Source: Deltaproteobacteria bacterium (GTDB taxonomy: Bacteria; Desulfobacterota; Desulfarculia; Adiutricales; JAGVGV01). Taken from it: a stretch of DNA of 24,056 nt. The notes beneath the pieces are model-generated. The model saw nothing but the letters and a program-made list of their open reading frames with translations, was not told the DNA's origin and made no database searches. A program made the position numbers and the translations under genes. This document shows positions 7,813 to 15,294 of this stretch, piece after piece (positions within the stretch are counted from its first letter, which is position 1; every line of letters begins with the position of its first letter). Location: NCBI GenBank assembly GCA_015233515.1, contig JADFXS010000021.1, forward strand, positions 1 through 24,056. The letters are read 5' to 3'.

Positions 7813-9297
7813 ATGGAAGATTACGAAAATGAAAAATCAGGAATTTTAAAAAGCGTCGCCCGAGTGATGAACGCCGGGGGAAATGCCGCGGTATACGCTT
7901 TCGACGCCACCAGCCAAGCCATGGGCAAATTCTTTTCCGTGGCCAAAAAAGCCGTCGTTGTCCCACGGAAAGCCAAAGGTCTGTTCGTCAGCGGTTTAGG
8001 TTTGATCAGGTCTGATGAGATCAAAAGAATTGAAGCCAAAATCAAGGATTATGAGCAAAGGATCAAATCCCTTTATTTCCTTATCGGGAAGGAAGGGGCC
8101 CAATACTCGACCAGTGACGCGCCCTTGGAGGCTGAAGCCGTCAAAAAACTCATTGCGGAAGTCAGAACTTACGAACGGGAGATCGAGCGGCTGGAAGCCC
8201 GGATTGCCGAGGTTCAACAACAGCATCAGGCTGAAGTCCAAGCCAAAAGGGAACGGGTAAAAAAACCGGTCAAACCGCCCGAAAAACCTTCTTTTGAACG
8301 TGTAGGCAAGCTGGTCAAGGGAGCCATTGATCAGGCGCTGAAAAACGGCGAGTTCGAAACCACTTCGGAACGGGCTATTTTCGAGAAGGTGGCCAAGGAC
8401 CTTTTGGACGACGAAATGGAGATCAAGGTTTTGGCCGCGGCCGAATTGGGCCGGATGGGCCATGCCGTCACCGGTCCGGTCCTGGTGGCCGCCGCCGGCT
8501 TCGAAGACTCCGGATTGCTGTCGGAAATCATCAATTCACTAATCACGCTAGGCGACCCGGCCGCCATTCCCCTCTTTAGGGAACACTTTACCCACGCCAA
8601 ACACCGCATACGTATCGGCTGCCTGCGTGGTCTGTACAAGATGGCCGATGACCAGACGGCCGCCCCGATCCTGATTGGAGCCTTGCGGGACGAACATCCT
8701 GAAGTTCGGAAAACAGCCGTTACCTTCCTAGGGTGGAAGAATTACCCTGACGCCGTCCCCAGCCTGATCCAGTGCCTGCGGGATGACGAAGGCAAAGTCC
8801 GCAAGGCCACGGTCCAGGCTCTGGCCAATCTCAAGGATGAGGCCGCGGTCATGCCCCTGATCAGTGTGCTGGGAGATCAAAGCGTCGAAATCCGCGAACA
8901 AGCCCTGGAAGCCATCCAGGTAATCACCGGAGAGGAAGTGGCCTTCGACATTTCCCTCATGGGCCAGGAGCTCAACCAGGCCATCGGGACTTTAAGGGAT
9001 TGGTGGCAGCAAATACGATTAGGCCGTAAAACAGCCGCGGCCATGGAAGAACCGGATACGGAAGAATCAGACCTCGAATTGCACGCCGCGGAAGAACGAC
9101 CGATCGAGAGAGCGCGGCCGACAACAGAAGACTCGGCTTCGTTTCAGGTCGAACCTAAAATATTGGAACCAGGAGCGCAGGCCCACACGGTCAGACCTCA
9201 GAATGAAACCGAGGACAGATCGCTCACTCCGGAATCGCCTTTGAGCGACCAACCCCCGGATACCGCAAATGGGGAGATCCGCCATGACCGTGATTGA
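7813..9297 (+). CDS. HEAT-repeat scaffold protein, paralog of 5318-7111
   Basis: This 494-residue protein aligns from its start with the upstream HEAT protein. It shares the N-terminal signature SVARVMNAGGNAAV, the coiled coil (about 65-140), the HEAT repeats (about 195-380, for example AIPLFREHF and AVPSLIQCLRDD) and the DWW motif after them. It then diverges into a polar, low-complexity tail of about 100 residues and lacks the SAP-like end and the 37-residue repeats. I chose ATG 7813 over the TTG at 7807, because GGAGG at 7801-7805 is then seven bases away and the start matches that of the paralog. The last bases overlap the next gene by 14. A tandem duplication that kept a coiled-coil gene between the copies is the likely origin. 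Confidence 0.82.
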   Translation: MEDYENEKSGILKSVARVMNAGGNAAVYAFDATSQAMGKFFSVAKKAVVVPRKAKGLFVSGLGLIRSDEIKRIEAKIKDYEQRIKSLYFLIGKEGAQYSTSDAPLEAEAVKKLIAEVRTYEREIERLEARIAEVQQQHQAEVQAKRERVKKPVKPPEKPSFERVGKLVKGAIDQALKNGEFETTSERAIFEKVAKDLLDDEMEIKVLAAAELGRMGHAVTGPVLVAAAGFEDSGLLSEIINSLITLGDPAAIPLFREHFTHAKHRIRIGCLRGLYKMADDQTAAPILIGALRDEHPEVRKTAVTFLGWKNYPDAVPSLIQCLRDDEGKVRKATVQALANLKDEAAVMPLISVLGDQSVEIREQALEAIQVITGEEVAFDISLMGQELNQAIGTLRDWWQQIRLGRKTAAAMEEPDTEESDLELHAAEERPIERARPTTEDSASFQVEPKILEPGAQAHTVRPQNETEDRSLTPESPLSDQPPDTANGEIRHDRD

Positions 9298-10135
9298 TTT
9301 GATCAAGGATAGCCTGGACGTCAGGGTCGAACCCTGGACGGAAACACCCGTCCGCCCGAAATCAATCGCCCTGGAAACCGCGACCGTGGAATCTCAGACC
9401 ATCTCTACCCAAACTCGATCCGAAGAAATGCAAACCTCGCCGCTACCTAAGATAAGAGGCTTGGATTTTCTAAAAGAAGGCATTTACGGCCTCGATCTGG
9501 AAAAGACCATTGAAGATATGTTCATGGTCATCAAGAAGATGGAGGCTCAACTGGAACGAGTCCTTAATATCAACAGTCTGTTGGAAAAGGATCTCCAGTA
9601 CGCCAAGGACAGGATCAGGGAATTAAAGGCCGAAAAGGCCTTCCTGGAAGATACCATCGCCGGTCTCCAGGAAGAGATCCCGACCAAAAGGGAAATGCAG
9701 ATCGAGATCGATCACGTCTTGGGGGAAAGACACTCAGCGGAAAAGCGAATCCGCGAAATGGAAAAACTGAATCAGGACGCCAACCAAAAAACTATCCGCT
9801 ACCAGGCTCGCATTGCTGAACTGGAAGAAGAACGACGAGATACGATGAGCGAGATAAACTATTTGGAAGCAAGGCTCAATTCAGCCACCGAAAAGATCGC
9901 CCGCCAGGATCGGACCATCAACCTCACTCGCGGTGAGCTTATTGCCCATAAGGATAGAGTCAAATCCCTGGAAGAAGAACTCAATTCCGCCTTGAACGAT
10001 AAATTTCGAGCCCTTAAGGCCTTGAAGGAATCCAACTCGGCGGTGGCCGAATTGCACTCGGCTTTGGCGGAAAAGGAACTGCAACTGAAAAAGGCCTTTT
10101 ACCGAGGCGAGGAGGAGAAGAGAGAGGGAGTCTAA
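9284..10135 (+). CDS. Coiled-coil protein with Ser/Thr-rich head
   Basis: This 283-residue protein begins inside the end of the upstream HEAT gene. GGAGA six to eight bases before ATG 9284 supports this start over an ATG 15 bases further up. The first 60 residues are polar and Thr/Ser/Gln rich. A conserved-looking linker follows (GLDFLKEGIYGLDLEKTIED, about 59-78), then continuous coiled coil to the end. It has no membrane segment and no enzyme motif. The stop is three bases before the next gene's ATG. It is part of the same translationally coupled series of putative magnetosome scaffold proteins. Confidence 0.78.
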   Translation: MTVIDLIKDSLDVRVEPWTETPVRPKSIALETATVESQTISTQTRSEEMQTSPLPKIRGLDFLKEGIYGLDLEKTIEDMFMVIKKMEAQLERVLNINSLLEKDLQYAKDRIRELKAEKAFLEDTIAGLQEEIPTKREMQIEIDHVLGERHSAEKRIREMEKLNQDANQKTIRYQARIAELEEERRDTMSEINYLEARLNSATEKIARQDRTINLTRGELIAHKDRVKSLEEELNSALNDKFRALKALKESNSAVAELHSALAEKELQLKKAFYRGEEEKREGV

Positions 10136-10138
10136 CTC

Positions 10139-10720
10139 ATGGACAACCACCAGAAAAAAAATAATCCGCCATCTCCGGCCCGGGATGATGAAGAAATGGA
10201 GAAGTTGGCCGACCTAGTGGCCGAAGTCCAGGATTTGGATCGAACTCGCCAGCTTCTTGAAGCGGAGAATAACGATCTGAAGGCCAGGATCGAAGTTTTT
10301 GCTCGTGAAATCAAAGGTATTGATATCTCGGCGGCTGCGGCCCAAGCCCAGGTCGAGGTTTATGAACAGAGCTGTAATGAGTACGCCGGGCGCATGGAAA
10401 GCCTCACCGCGGAACAGGATAAATTGATAAACGACATAAACTCTTTGCACCTGCAAATAAATGCGGCTCAGGCGGATTCCGACTCCAGCGCCCTCCTCCG
10501 AGGCAGTCTTGAAACCGAATTGAATGATGTCGGGATGGAGAGAGAGATCGCCCTCAAGCGGATAAAGGATATAGAAGCTGGTCTGATGCGTAAATCTTCG
10601 GCCAAGAATCTGCGGACTCCCCAGATAATACAGTATGGGGACGTCATGAAACAAATCCGCCAGGTGTTTCTGGAAGCCCAGAACAGGATGGAAGTTGCTC
10701 TTATTCTCAAACAAAAATGA
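10139..10720 (+). CDS. Coiled-coil protein
   Basis: This 193-residue protein has a short basic/proline head (KKNNPPSPAR), a coiled coil from about residue 18 to 150, and a distinct C-terminal 40 residues (TPQIIQYGDVMKQIRQVF) that look like a folded helical pair. GGGAG lies eight bases before the ATG. It closes the main coiled-coil block. The next gene begins after 59 bases and is of a different, signalling type. Its function is unknown; I infer a structural partner of the other coiled-coil proteins. Confidence 0.78.
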   Translation: MDNHQKKNNPPSPARDDEEMEKLADLVAEVQDLDRTRQLLEAENNDLKARIEVFAREIKGIDISAAAAQAQVEVYEQSCNEYAGRMESLTAEQDKLINDINSLHLQINAAQADSDSSALLRGSLETELNDVGMEREIALKRIKDIEAGLMRKSSAKNLRTPQIIQYGDVMKQIRQVFLEAQNRMEVALILKQK

Positions 10721-10779
10721 CGGTCAGGCGGAAAATCCGTTTGCAGGCCTCGGGCGGTGGAGCCTAGCCGGAGATACTG

Positions 10780-11205
10780 ATGGAACCACTTGAATTAACT
10801 TCAAGGTCATCAAAAACCAGAATTATAACACTACAAGAACTCCTGGCCCGGATTGATCAGGACATGAGGCTCATGGAACAGACCTACGGGTTGGTGACCA
10901 ACGAGACCGGCGCCGGACTGGCCCGGGACATAAAGTATCTCCTGGCCGATCAAATCGCCAGCCGGATGTGGATTGGTTTGTACGATCCAGCGGACCGGGC
11001 TACAATCCTGGTGGAATATACGTACACTCAGGATGATTCCGCCTGGATATCGGAAATCATCAGCCGCTGGGGATATCGTCGGCCGACCCATATGGCCTTC
11101 GATGTCGCTCTGGAATTTACTCCAGAGTTTCAGGCTTTGGATGATGAAACACGGTCCTTGCTTCTGGATAACACCGAATTGAATTGGCGGCCGTATTTCG
11201 AATAA
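10780..11205 (+). CDS. Probable bacterial HORMA-fold protein
   Basis: This 141-residue protein looks like the short bacterial HORMA domain (family 1), a fold that closes around a peptide of its partner. In order there is a long helix (about 17-36, LLARIDQDMRLMEQTYGL), a second helix (44-58), two strands forming a hairpin (RMWIGLYD and ATILVEYTYT, 62-82), an insertion (85-104), a strand (AFDVALEFTPEF, 106-117) and a closing tryptophan near the C-terminus (LNWRP). These match my memory of the family layout, not a profile search. GGAG sits six bases before the ATG. It lies between the coiled-coil block and a partner-switching module. Known bacterial HORMA proteins act in CBASS defence with TRIP13 ATPases, but neither a nucleotidyltransferase nor TRIP13 is present here. 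A switchable assembly role is inference. Confidence 0.5.
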   Translation: MEPLELTSRSSKTRIITLQELLARIDQDMRLMEQTYGLVTNETGAGLARDIKYLLADQIASRMWIGLYDPADRATILVEYTYTQDDSAWISEIISRWGYRRPTHMAFDVALEFTPEFQALDDETRSLLLDNTELNWRPYFE

Positions 11206-11210
11206 CCTAA

Positions 11211-11225
11211 CCCACGATCCGTGGG
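11211..11225 (+). other. Short perfect hairpin between HORMA-like and STAS genes
   Basis: CCCACG, ATC and CGTGGG form a six-base GC-rich stem six bases after the stop codon of the HORMA-like gene. No T-run follows, so it is more likely an RNA processing or stability element than a terminator, if it acts at all. Confidence 0.4.
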
Positions 11226-11285
11226 GTCGGGCACTATAAATGACACCTGATTTTAACCAACATCTTAACTAACAGGGAGTTTATC

Positions 11286-11591
11286 ATGGCCATAAAAAAA
11301 ACATTGTCGGTCGATGGAAATGAAATGACCATTAAACCGGCCGGCCGATTCGATGTCAACCTCTATGCCGAATTCAGCATGATCTATCAAGGCCAGATGG
11401 ACTCGGTCTCCAAGTATATCATCGACATGTCGGAAGTTGAATTCATCGATAGCTCGGCTCTGGGAATGATGCTGATGCTGCGCGAACAAGCGGGCGGTGA
11501 TGAGGCCGACATCCAAATTGTCAGTTGCAGCCCGGCGGTGAAAAAGATATTGACCACGGCTAAATTCGAACGGTTGTTTAAAATTGGCTGA
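11286..11591 (+). CDS. STAS-domain protein, anti-anti-sigma factor type
   Basis: This 101-residue single STAS domain resembles SpoIIAA and RsbV. These proteins bind a kinase/anti-sigma partner when unphosphorylated and are released by phosphorylation. The key motif EFIDSSALG places the candidate phosphorylated serine at residue 57, the same relative site as in SpoIIAA. The fold is complete (N-terminal strands, GRFDV loop, final helix PAVKKILTTAKFERLF). AGGGAG lies five bases before the ATG. The last eight bases overlap the next gene, which carries both a PP2C phosphatase and a HATPase kinase-like domain, so the pair should form a self-contained partner switch. Confidence 0.88.
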   Translation: MAIKKTLSVDGNEMTIKPAGRFDVNLYAEFSMIYQGQMDSVSKYIIDMSEVEFIDSSALGMMLMLREQAGGDEADIQIVSCSPAVKKILTTAKFERLFKIG

Positions 11592-13443
11592 TTGGCCTGT
11601 TTATATCCTGGTCGTCGACGACGATCTGGCGCTGCAAGCCATGTTATCCAAAATTCTATCCCTGAGCGGATACAGGCACCGAACCACCGGCAGCGCCGAG
11701 GCAGCCTTTAAATTACTTGAGGAAGACCATTTCGATCTGATTATTTCCGATATTCATCTGCCGGGTCAAAACGGGATAGCTTTCATGAAGGAGGCCCAAA
11801 AAAATCACCCCGACCTGGATTTCATTATCATGACCGGCTACACCACCCAATATAATTATGTGGATATCGTCAAGGCCGGCGCCTCCGATTACATGGTCAA
11901 ACCCTTTGAAATCCAGGAAGTCATCGCCAAAGTCTCCAGGGTTATCAAGGAGCGCGACAACCTCAATAGACTCAAAATGACCATCCAAATCCTGGAAAAA
12001 ACTGAAAAATTGGCTATGGAACTGGCCGGACGGGAAGAAAAAGCCAGAGGAGAACTGGCGAAATCCCATGACGATCTCAAATCCCTATACCAAGGTCTGC
12101 GGCGGGAACATGAGTTCGCTCAAAGAGTATTCAAGAGCTTGGCCAAATACGATATCGTAAATACTCCCAATGTCAGAAAACTGCTCGTCCCATCCGAAAT
12201 CGTCGGCGGAGATTTGTTTCTGGTGGCCATGAGCACCCCTGAACATCAATATTTCCTCCTGGGAGATTTCACCGGCCATGGATTGTCCGCCGCCCTAGGG
12301 GCCATTCCCACCACCGAAATTTATTACCGGATGACCGAACTGGGCCGAAATATCGAATCGATCACAACCGAAATCAACAGAAAACTTAACATCGTCCTGC
12401 CAACAGGATTATTTCTGTGCGCCTGTCTGATAGAGCTGAATCTAACCAAGGGGATCATGGCGGTCTGGAATGGCGGCTTGCCTGACGTTCTGGTGGTAGA
12501 CCAGGGAGGGTGGATCAAGGATCGCTTCTCTTCCCAGCACTTGCCGCTGGCCATCTTAAAACACGATGATTTTGACAGCACTTCGGAAGTGATTAGGCTG
12601 TATCCGGGCGATCGTATTTATATGTGCACCGATGGGCTCATCGAAGCTGTTAACGAAAATGAAGATAGATATGGCCAGGAGCGTTTAGAGGCCATTTTCG
12701 ACCAATACTACCCGACTGAAAACTTGTTTGACTTGATTAAGCAGGATTGGTCGGCTTTTCGTGGGCAAGCCAAGCAGTCGGATGATATGGCCCTAGTGGA
12801 AATTACCTATGACCCCGACCAGCCAATCTGGAGTGATAGCCGACAGAGGGCAGACTTGGGAAAATCAAAAGGAGCCGACCATGATTGGCGGCTGACGTTA
12901 GATCTGACGCCGGAGGCTATCAGGCAACTTGATTGTGTTTCCCTGCTGTTAGAGTTCTTGCTTCGCACTAACAAGGAACTGACTGATTTTAAACAGGACC
13001 TCTATTTGATAATTTCCGAACTGTACACCAATGCCGTTGACTGGGGCTTGTTAAACCTCAATCCGGAAGTAAAGAGAAATCCTAAGACCTACGACATGTA
13101 CCATCAATTGCGCCGGGAGCGCCTGACTGGTCTTGATCGAGGCTCCATCAGGGTAAAAATTATATATTCCCGAAATCAACATATGGGACAAATAGAACTG
13201 TCCATGGAAGACAGCGGCCCCGGGTTCATTTATCGGCTCGCTTCTATTGAAGTCGGGGAGCACGACCTGGGCGGACGGGGCATCTCGCTAGTCCGGATGG
13301 TATGTGAAAAAGTTGTTTACCAGGGCCGGGGAAACCAAGTCTGGGCCGTATACCAATGGCCCATTACCGATGACGGGAATTCCGTTCCCAAGGCGTCTTC
13401 TGCTTCCGGGAGAGAGTCAGGGCTGAGAAGCGTTCTTCACTAA
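11584..13443 (+). CDS. Receiver - PP2C (SpoIIE-type) phosphatase - HATPase fusion regulator
   Basis: This 619-residue cytoplasmic regulator has three domains. A response-regulator receiver (5-120) has the acidic pocket D12/D13, phosphoacceptor D56 and K106 in YMVKPF. A coiled-coil linker (125-180) leads to a SpoIIE/RsbU-type PP2C phosphatase (about 195-410) with metal-binding aspartates in GGD (210), GDFTGHG (228), TDG (350) and SDDM (400-401). An RsbW/GHKL-type ATPase (about 440-595) has E479 and N483, DSGPG (543-547) and GGRGISL. It probably both dephosphorylates and phosphorylates the upstream STAS protein under receiver control. The start is TTG at 11584, overlapping the STAS gene by eight bases; no other start precedes the first receiver strand. 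No sigma factor gene lies nearby. Confidence 0.87.
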   Translation: MADWPVYILVVDDDLALQAMLSKILSLSGYRHRTTGSAEAAFKLLEEDHFDLIISDIHLPGQNGIAFMKEAQKNHPDLDFIIMTGYTTQYNYVDIVKAGASDYMVKPFEIQEVIAKVSRVIKERDNLNRLKMTIQILEKTEKLAMELAGREEKARGELAKSHDDLKSLYQGLRREHEFAQRVFKSLAKYDIVNTPNVRKLLVPSEIVGGDLFLVAMSTPEHQYFLLGDFTGHGLSAALGAIPTTEIYYRMTELGRNIESITTEINRKLNIVLPTGLFLCACLIELNLTKGIMAVWNGGLPDVLVVDQGGWIKDRFSSQHLPLAILKHDDFDSTSEVIRLYPGDRIYMCTDGLIEAVNENEDRYGQERLEAIFDQYYPTENLFDLIKQDWSAFRGQAKQSDDMALVEITYDPDQPIWSDSRQRADLGKSKGADHDWRLTLDLTPEAIRQLDCVSLLLEFLLRTNKELTDFKQDLYLIISELYTNAVDWGLLNLNPEVKRNPKTYDMYHQLRRERLTGLDRGSIRVKIIYSRNQHMGQIELSMEDSGPGFIYRLASIEVGEHDLGGRGISLVRMVCEKVVYQGRGNQVWAVYQWPITDDGNSVPKASSASGRESGLRSVLH

Positions 13444-13681
13444 GGGCTGGACCAATGATCTAAAGTTAAGGAAAAACCCTGTCAACCTAATAATCACTCA
13501 GGCGAAACCAGGGGTCAAATTTCCCTCTTTTTCCTTGATTCCGGCATCCGCTGAAATGACAACCCGATGAAACAACAATCACTTTAATCCGATCTTCCAT
13601 GCTAATGGCCTCCAAGCGCTCCTGTACCGAAAAATCCGGATTTAAAATAAAATGTGGTAAACTTGGTTTAGGTGGTGAGCA
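13444..13681 (+). other. Intergenic gap of 238 bases with palindromes
   Basis: No gene is visible. The gap holds a degenerate CCGG-core palindrome (13538-13560, opening ATTCCGG and ending GAAATGAC) and a perfect 12-base palindrome, AAATCCGGATTT (13632-13643), about 40 bases before the CheY-like gene. The latter could be an operator. I found no clear -35/-10 pair. Confidence 0.4.
13632..13643. promoter_or_regulatory. Perfect 12-base palindrome upstream of CheY-like gene
   Basis: AAATCCGGATTT is a perfect dyad lying 38 bases before the GTG start of the receiver gene, followed by AT-rich sequence (TTTAAAATAAAAT). Position and symmetry fit a binding site for a dimeric regulator, but no regulator is identified. 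Confidence 0.3.
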
Positions 13682-14068
13682 GTGACGAACCAGAAGTTGA
13701 AAATTCTTATCGTCGATGATTTCGGCATGATGCGCAAAATCGTAAAAAAGACCCTTACCGGCCTGGGATATTCTTATATAGCGGAAGCTCCCAACGGTGA
13801 ACTGGCTCTGGAGAAGCTCCGGTCCGAACATTTCGATTTGATCATCAGCGATTGGAATATGCCGGTCATGACCGGAGTCGCATTTCTGCAGGCCGTCCGG
13901 GGAAATCCGAAATTATCGGACATACCTTTCATCATGCTCACGGCCGAAGCCACGCTTGACCAAATCACCGAAGCTATCAAGTCTGGGGTCACACAGTATA
14001 TAATCAAACCTTTCACCCCGGAGATATTAAAAGCGAAGATCGATTTGGCGCTCAAGCCCCATAAATAA
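13682..14068 (+). CDS. CheY-like single-domain response regulator
   Basis: This 128-residue stand-alone receiver closely resembles chemotaxis CheY. The acidic pair D12/D13, phosphoacceptor D57 within ISDWNMPVMTG, the threonine of MLTAEA and K109 in IIKPFTPE are all present, as in E. coli CheY (DWNMPNMDG, VKPFT). Such proteins carry a signal by phosphorylation, classically to the flagellar motor. The start is GTG at 13682 preceded by GGTGG. There is no output domain. The location beside an HDOD gene and within a magnetosome cluster suggests a link between magnetosome control and motility, or a phosphate route to the fusion regulator upstream. Both are inferences. Confidence 0.88.
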   Translation: MTNQKLKILIVDDFGMMRKIVKKTLTGLGYSYIAEAPNGELALEKLRSEHFDLIISDWNMPVMTGVAFLQAVRGNPKLSDIPFIMLTAEATLDQITEAIKSGVTQYIIKPFTPEILKAKIDLALKPHK

Positions 14069-14211
14069 TGACGAACCGCTGAAAAGCCCGATACTTGGCC
14101 GAGAGCAATTAAGCCGCGGTAGTATTTTTAATGGGGTATGCTGGTCGTCATCTCTAAATGAAGTATTATTAGAAGGCCGTAAAACGACCTTTTACCCGGT
14201 AGGAGCGTCCC

Positions 14212-15078
14212 ATGGAACCAGACCTGAAAAAGGCCGAAGAAATTGCCAAAAGCATACAAATTCCGCCACTCCCCCGAGTAGTAATGGAACTAAACGACGT
14301 CCTTAACGATCCGCGAGCCAACCTCGACCGAATAGTCGATTTGATCAGCAAAGATCTGTCCATGTCGGCTAAAGTACTCAAACTGGCCAACTCGCCGATT
14401 TTTGGAACAAGTCAGAATATCAGTTCTATCAAACAGGCCTTTATTCGAGTGGGCACTAATAATTTCTCTCGCATTGTCCTGGCTTCGGCTCTAAGCGACG
14501 TTTTGGGGGGAGGCAAAATCGATAAAAGCATATTCGAGGCCTTTTGGACTCACTCTTTGCTAGCGGCGAAAATGGCCGAAATGGTGGTTAAAACCAATGA
14601 ATCTCTGGCCAGTATCGTCTCCAGCGACTTGGCCTATACCACCGCTCTGTTCCATGACTGCGCCATTCCCTTACTCTTGAAGCGATTCCCTGACTATAAG
14701 AATATTTTTACCGAAGTCCTGAGCAACGCTCCCGACGTCATCAACCTGGAAGAATCTCTTTTTGAATCTAATCACTCTGTCATGAGTTTTATAATGGCCA
14801 AGAGCTGGAAGCTTCCCAAGCCGGCCTGCCGAGCCATTTTAGACCACCACGCCCCAAATCCCACAGTAACCGGCGAGATAGTCGAAAAAAAACTATGGGC
14901 CATCTTGGCCTTGAGCGAAGCCATATTACAAATCGGTAATGACGAAATGGAATACATGGAGGCCAGTAACAAAGATGCGCCAAGCTTTATCAAGCCCCTG
15001 GCCATGGAACTATACCTGACCGGAGAAGACTTTTTTGACTTGGTCTTTCAACTACGCAATATTATGGGACAATCATAG
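14212..15078 (+). CDS. HDOD-domain signalling protein
   Basis: This 288-residue protein has the HDOD domain over about residues 12-210. It starts with PPLPRVVMELNDVLNDP, followed by SKDLSMSAKVLKLANSP, the usual helix pair of the family. HDOD is a relative of HD phosphohydrolases that generally lacks the metal-binding His-Asp pair and acts in signalling, often with response regulators or cyclic-di-GMP proteins. Here FHDCA is all that remains of the HD site. AGGAG sits seven bases before the ATG. A 143-base spacer with no clear promoter separates it from the CheY-like gene, so the two could share a transcript. Partner unknown. Confidence 0.82.
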   Translation: MEPDLKKAEEIAKSIQIPPLPRVVMELNDVLNDPRANLDRIVDLISKDLSMSAKVLKLANSPIFGTSQNISSIKQAFIRVGTNNFSRIVLASALSDVLGGGKIDKSIFEAFWTHSLLAAKMAEMVVKTNESLASIVSSDLAYTTALFHDCAIPLLLKRFPDYKNIFTEVLSNAPDVINLEESLFESNHSVMSFIMAKSWKLPKPACRAILDHHAPNPTVTGEIVEKKLWAILALSEAILQIGNDEMEYMEASNKDAPSFIKPLAMELYLTGEDFFDLVFQLRNIMGQS

Positions 15079-15294
15079 TTAGATCAGAAACGGCCCGCAG
15101 TTTGGTTCCGCCCTGCTCCCCTGAGGTCGGTCATGGCTGTGCATCATCGAAACCCGACCAACCATAGGTTTAATGAACATGCAAGAAAATAATTCCGAAG
15201 TTGACATATAACTAATTGGCATGTTAGTATAAAAGATCGTTTGGAACGTAAGGCGAACCTGTACGTTTAATTTCTGGATAGTAAGGTGGATTCC
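15079..15294 (+). other. Intergenic region of 216 bases carrying a promoter
   Basis: The gap between the HDOD gene and the Mad28-type actin. It contains one long-loop inverted repeat, GGTCGG/CCGACC (about 15126-15160), that could end the upstream transcript weakly, and the sigma70-like promoter listed separately. Confidence 0.4.
15201..15230 (+). promoter_or_regulatory. Sigma70-type promoter for actin-receiver-MinD operon
   Basis: A consensus -35 box, TTGACA (15201-15206), an 18-base spacer and the extended -10 TGTTAGTAT (hexamer TAGTAT at 15225-15230) fit the housekeeping sigma factor. Transcription would start near 15237, giving a leader of about 58 bases before the ATG at 15295. This is the only well-formed promoter I found in the window. 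Confidence 0.6.

Noticed and set aside
13450..13530. Possible terminator after the fusion regulator (CCCTG/CAGGG with a pyrimidine run)
   Set aside because: The stem is five bases with a loop of about 27 and a bulge, too weak to support.
14173..14194. AGGCCGT-AAA-ACGACCT stem followed by TTTT in front of the HDOD gene
   Set aside because: It contains a mismatch and lies just before the ribosome site of the gene. It could be a leader structure, but a terminator is not supported.
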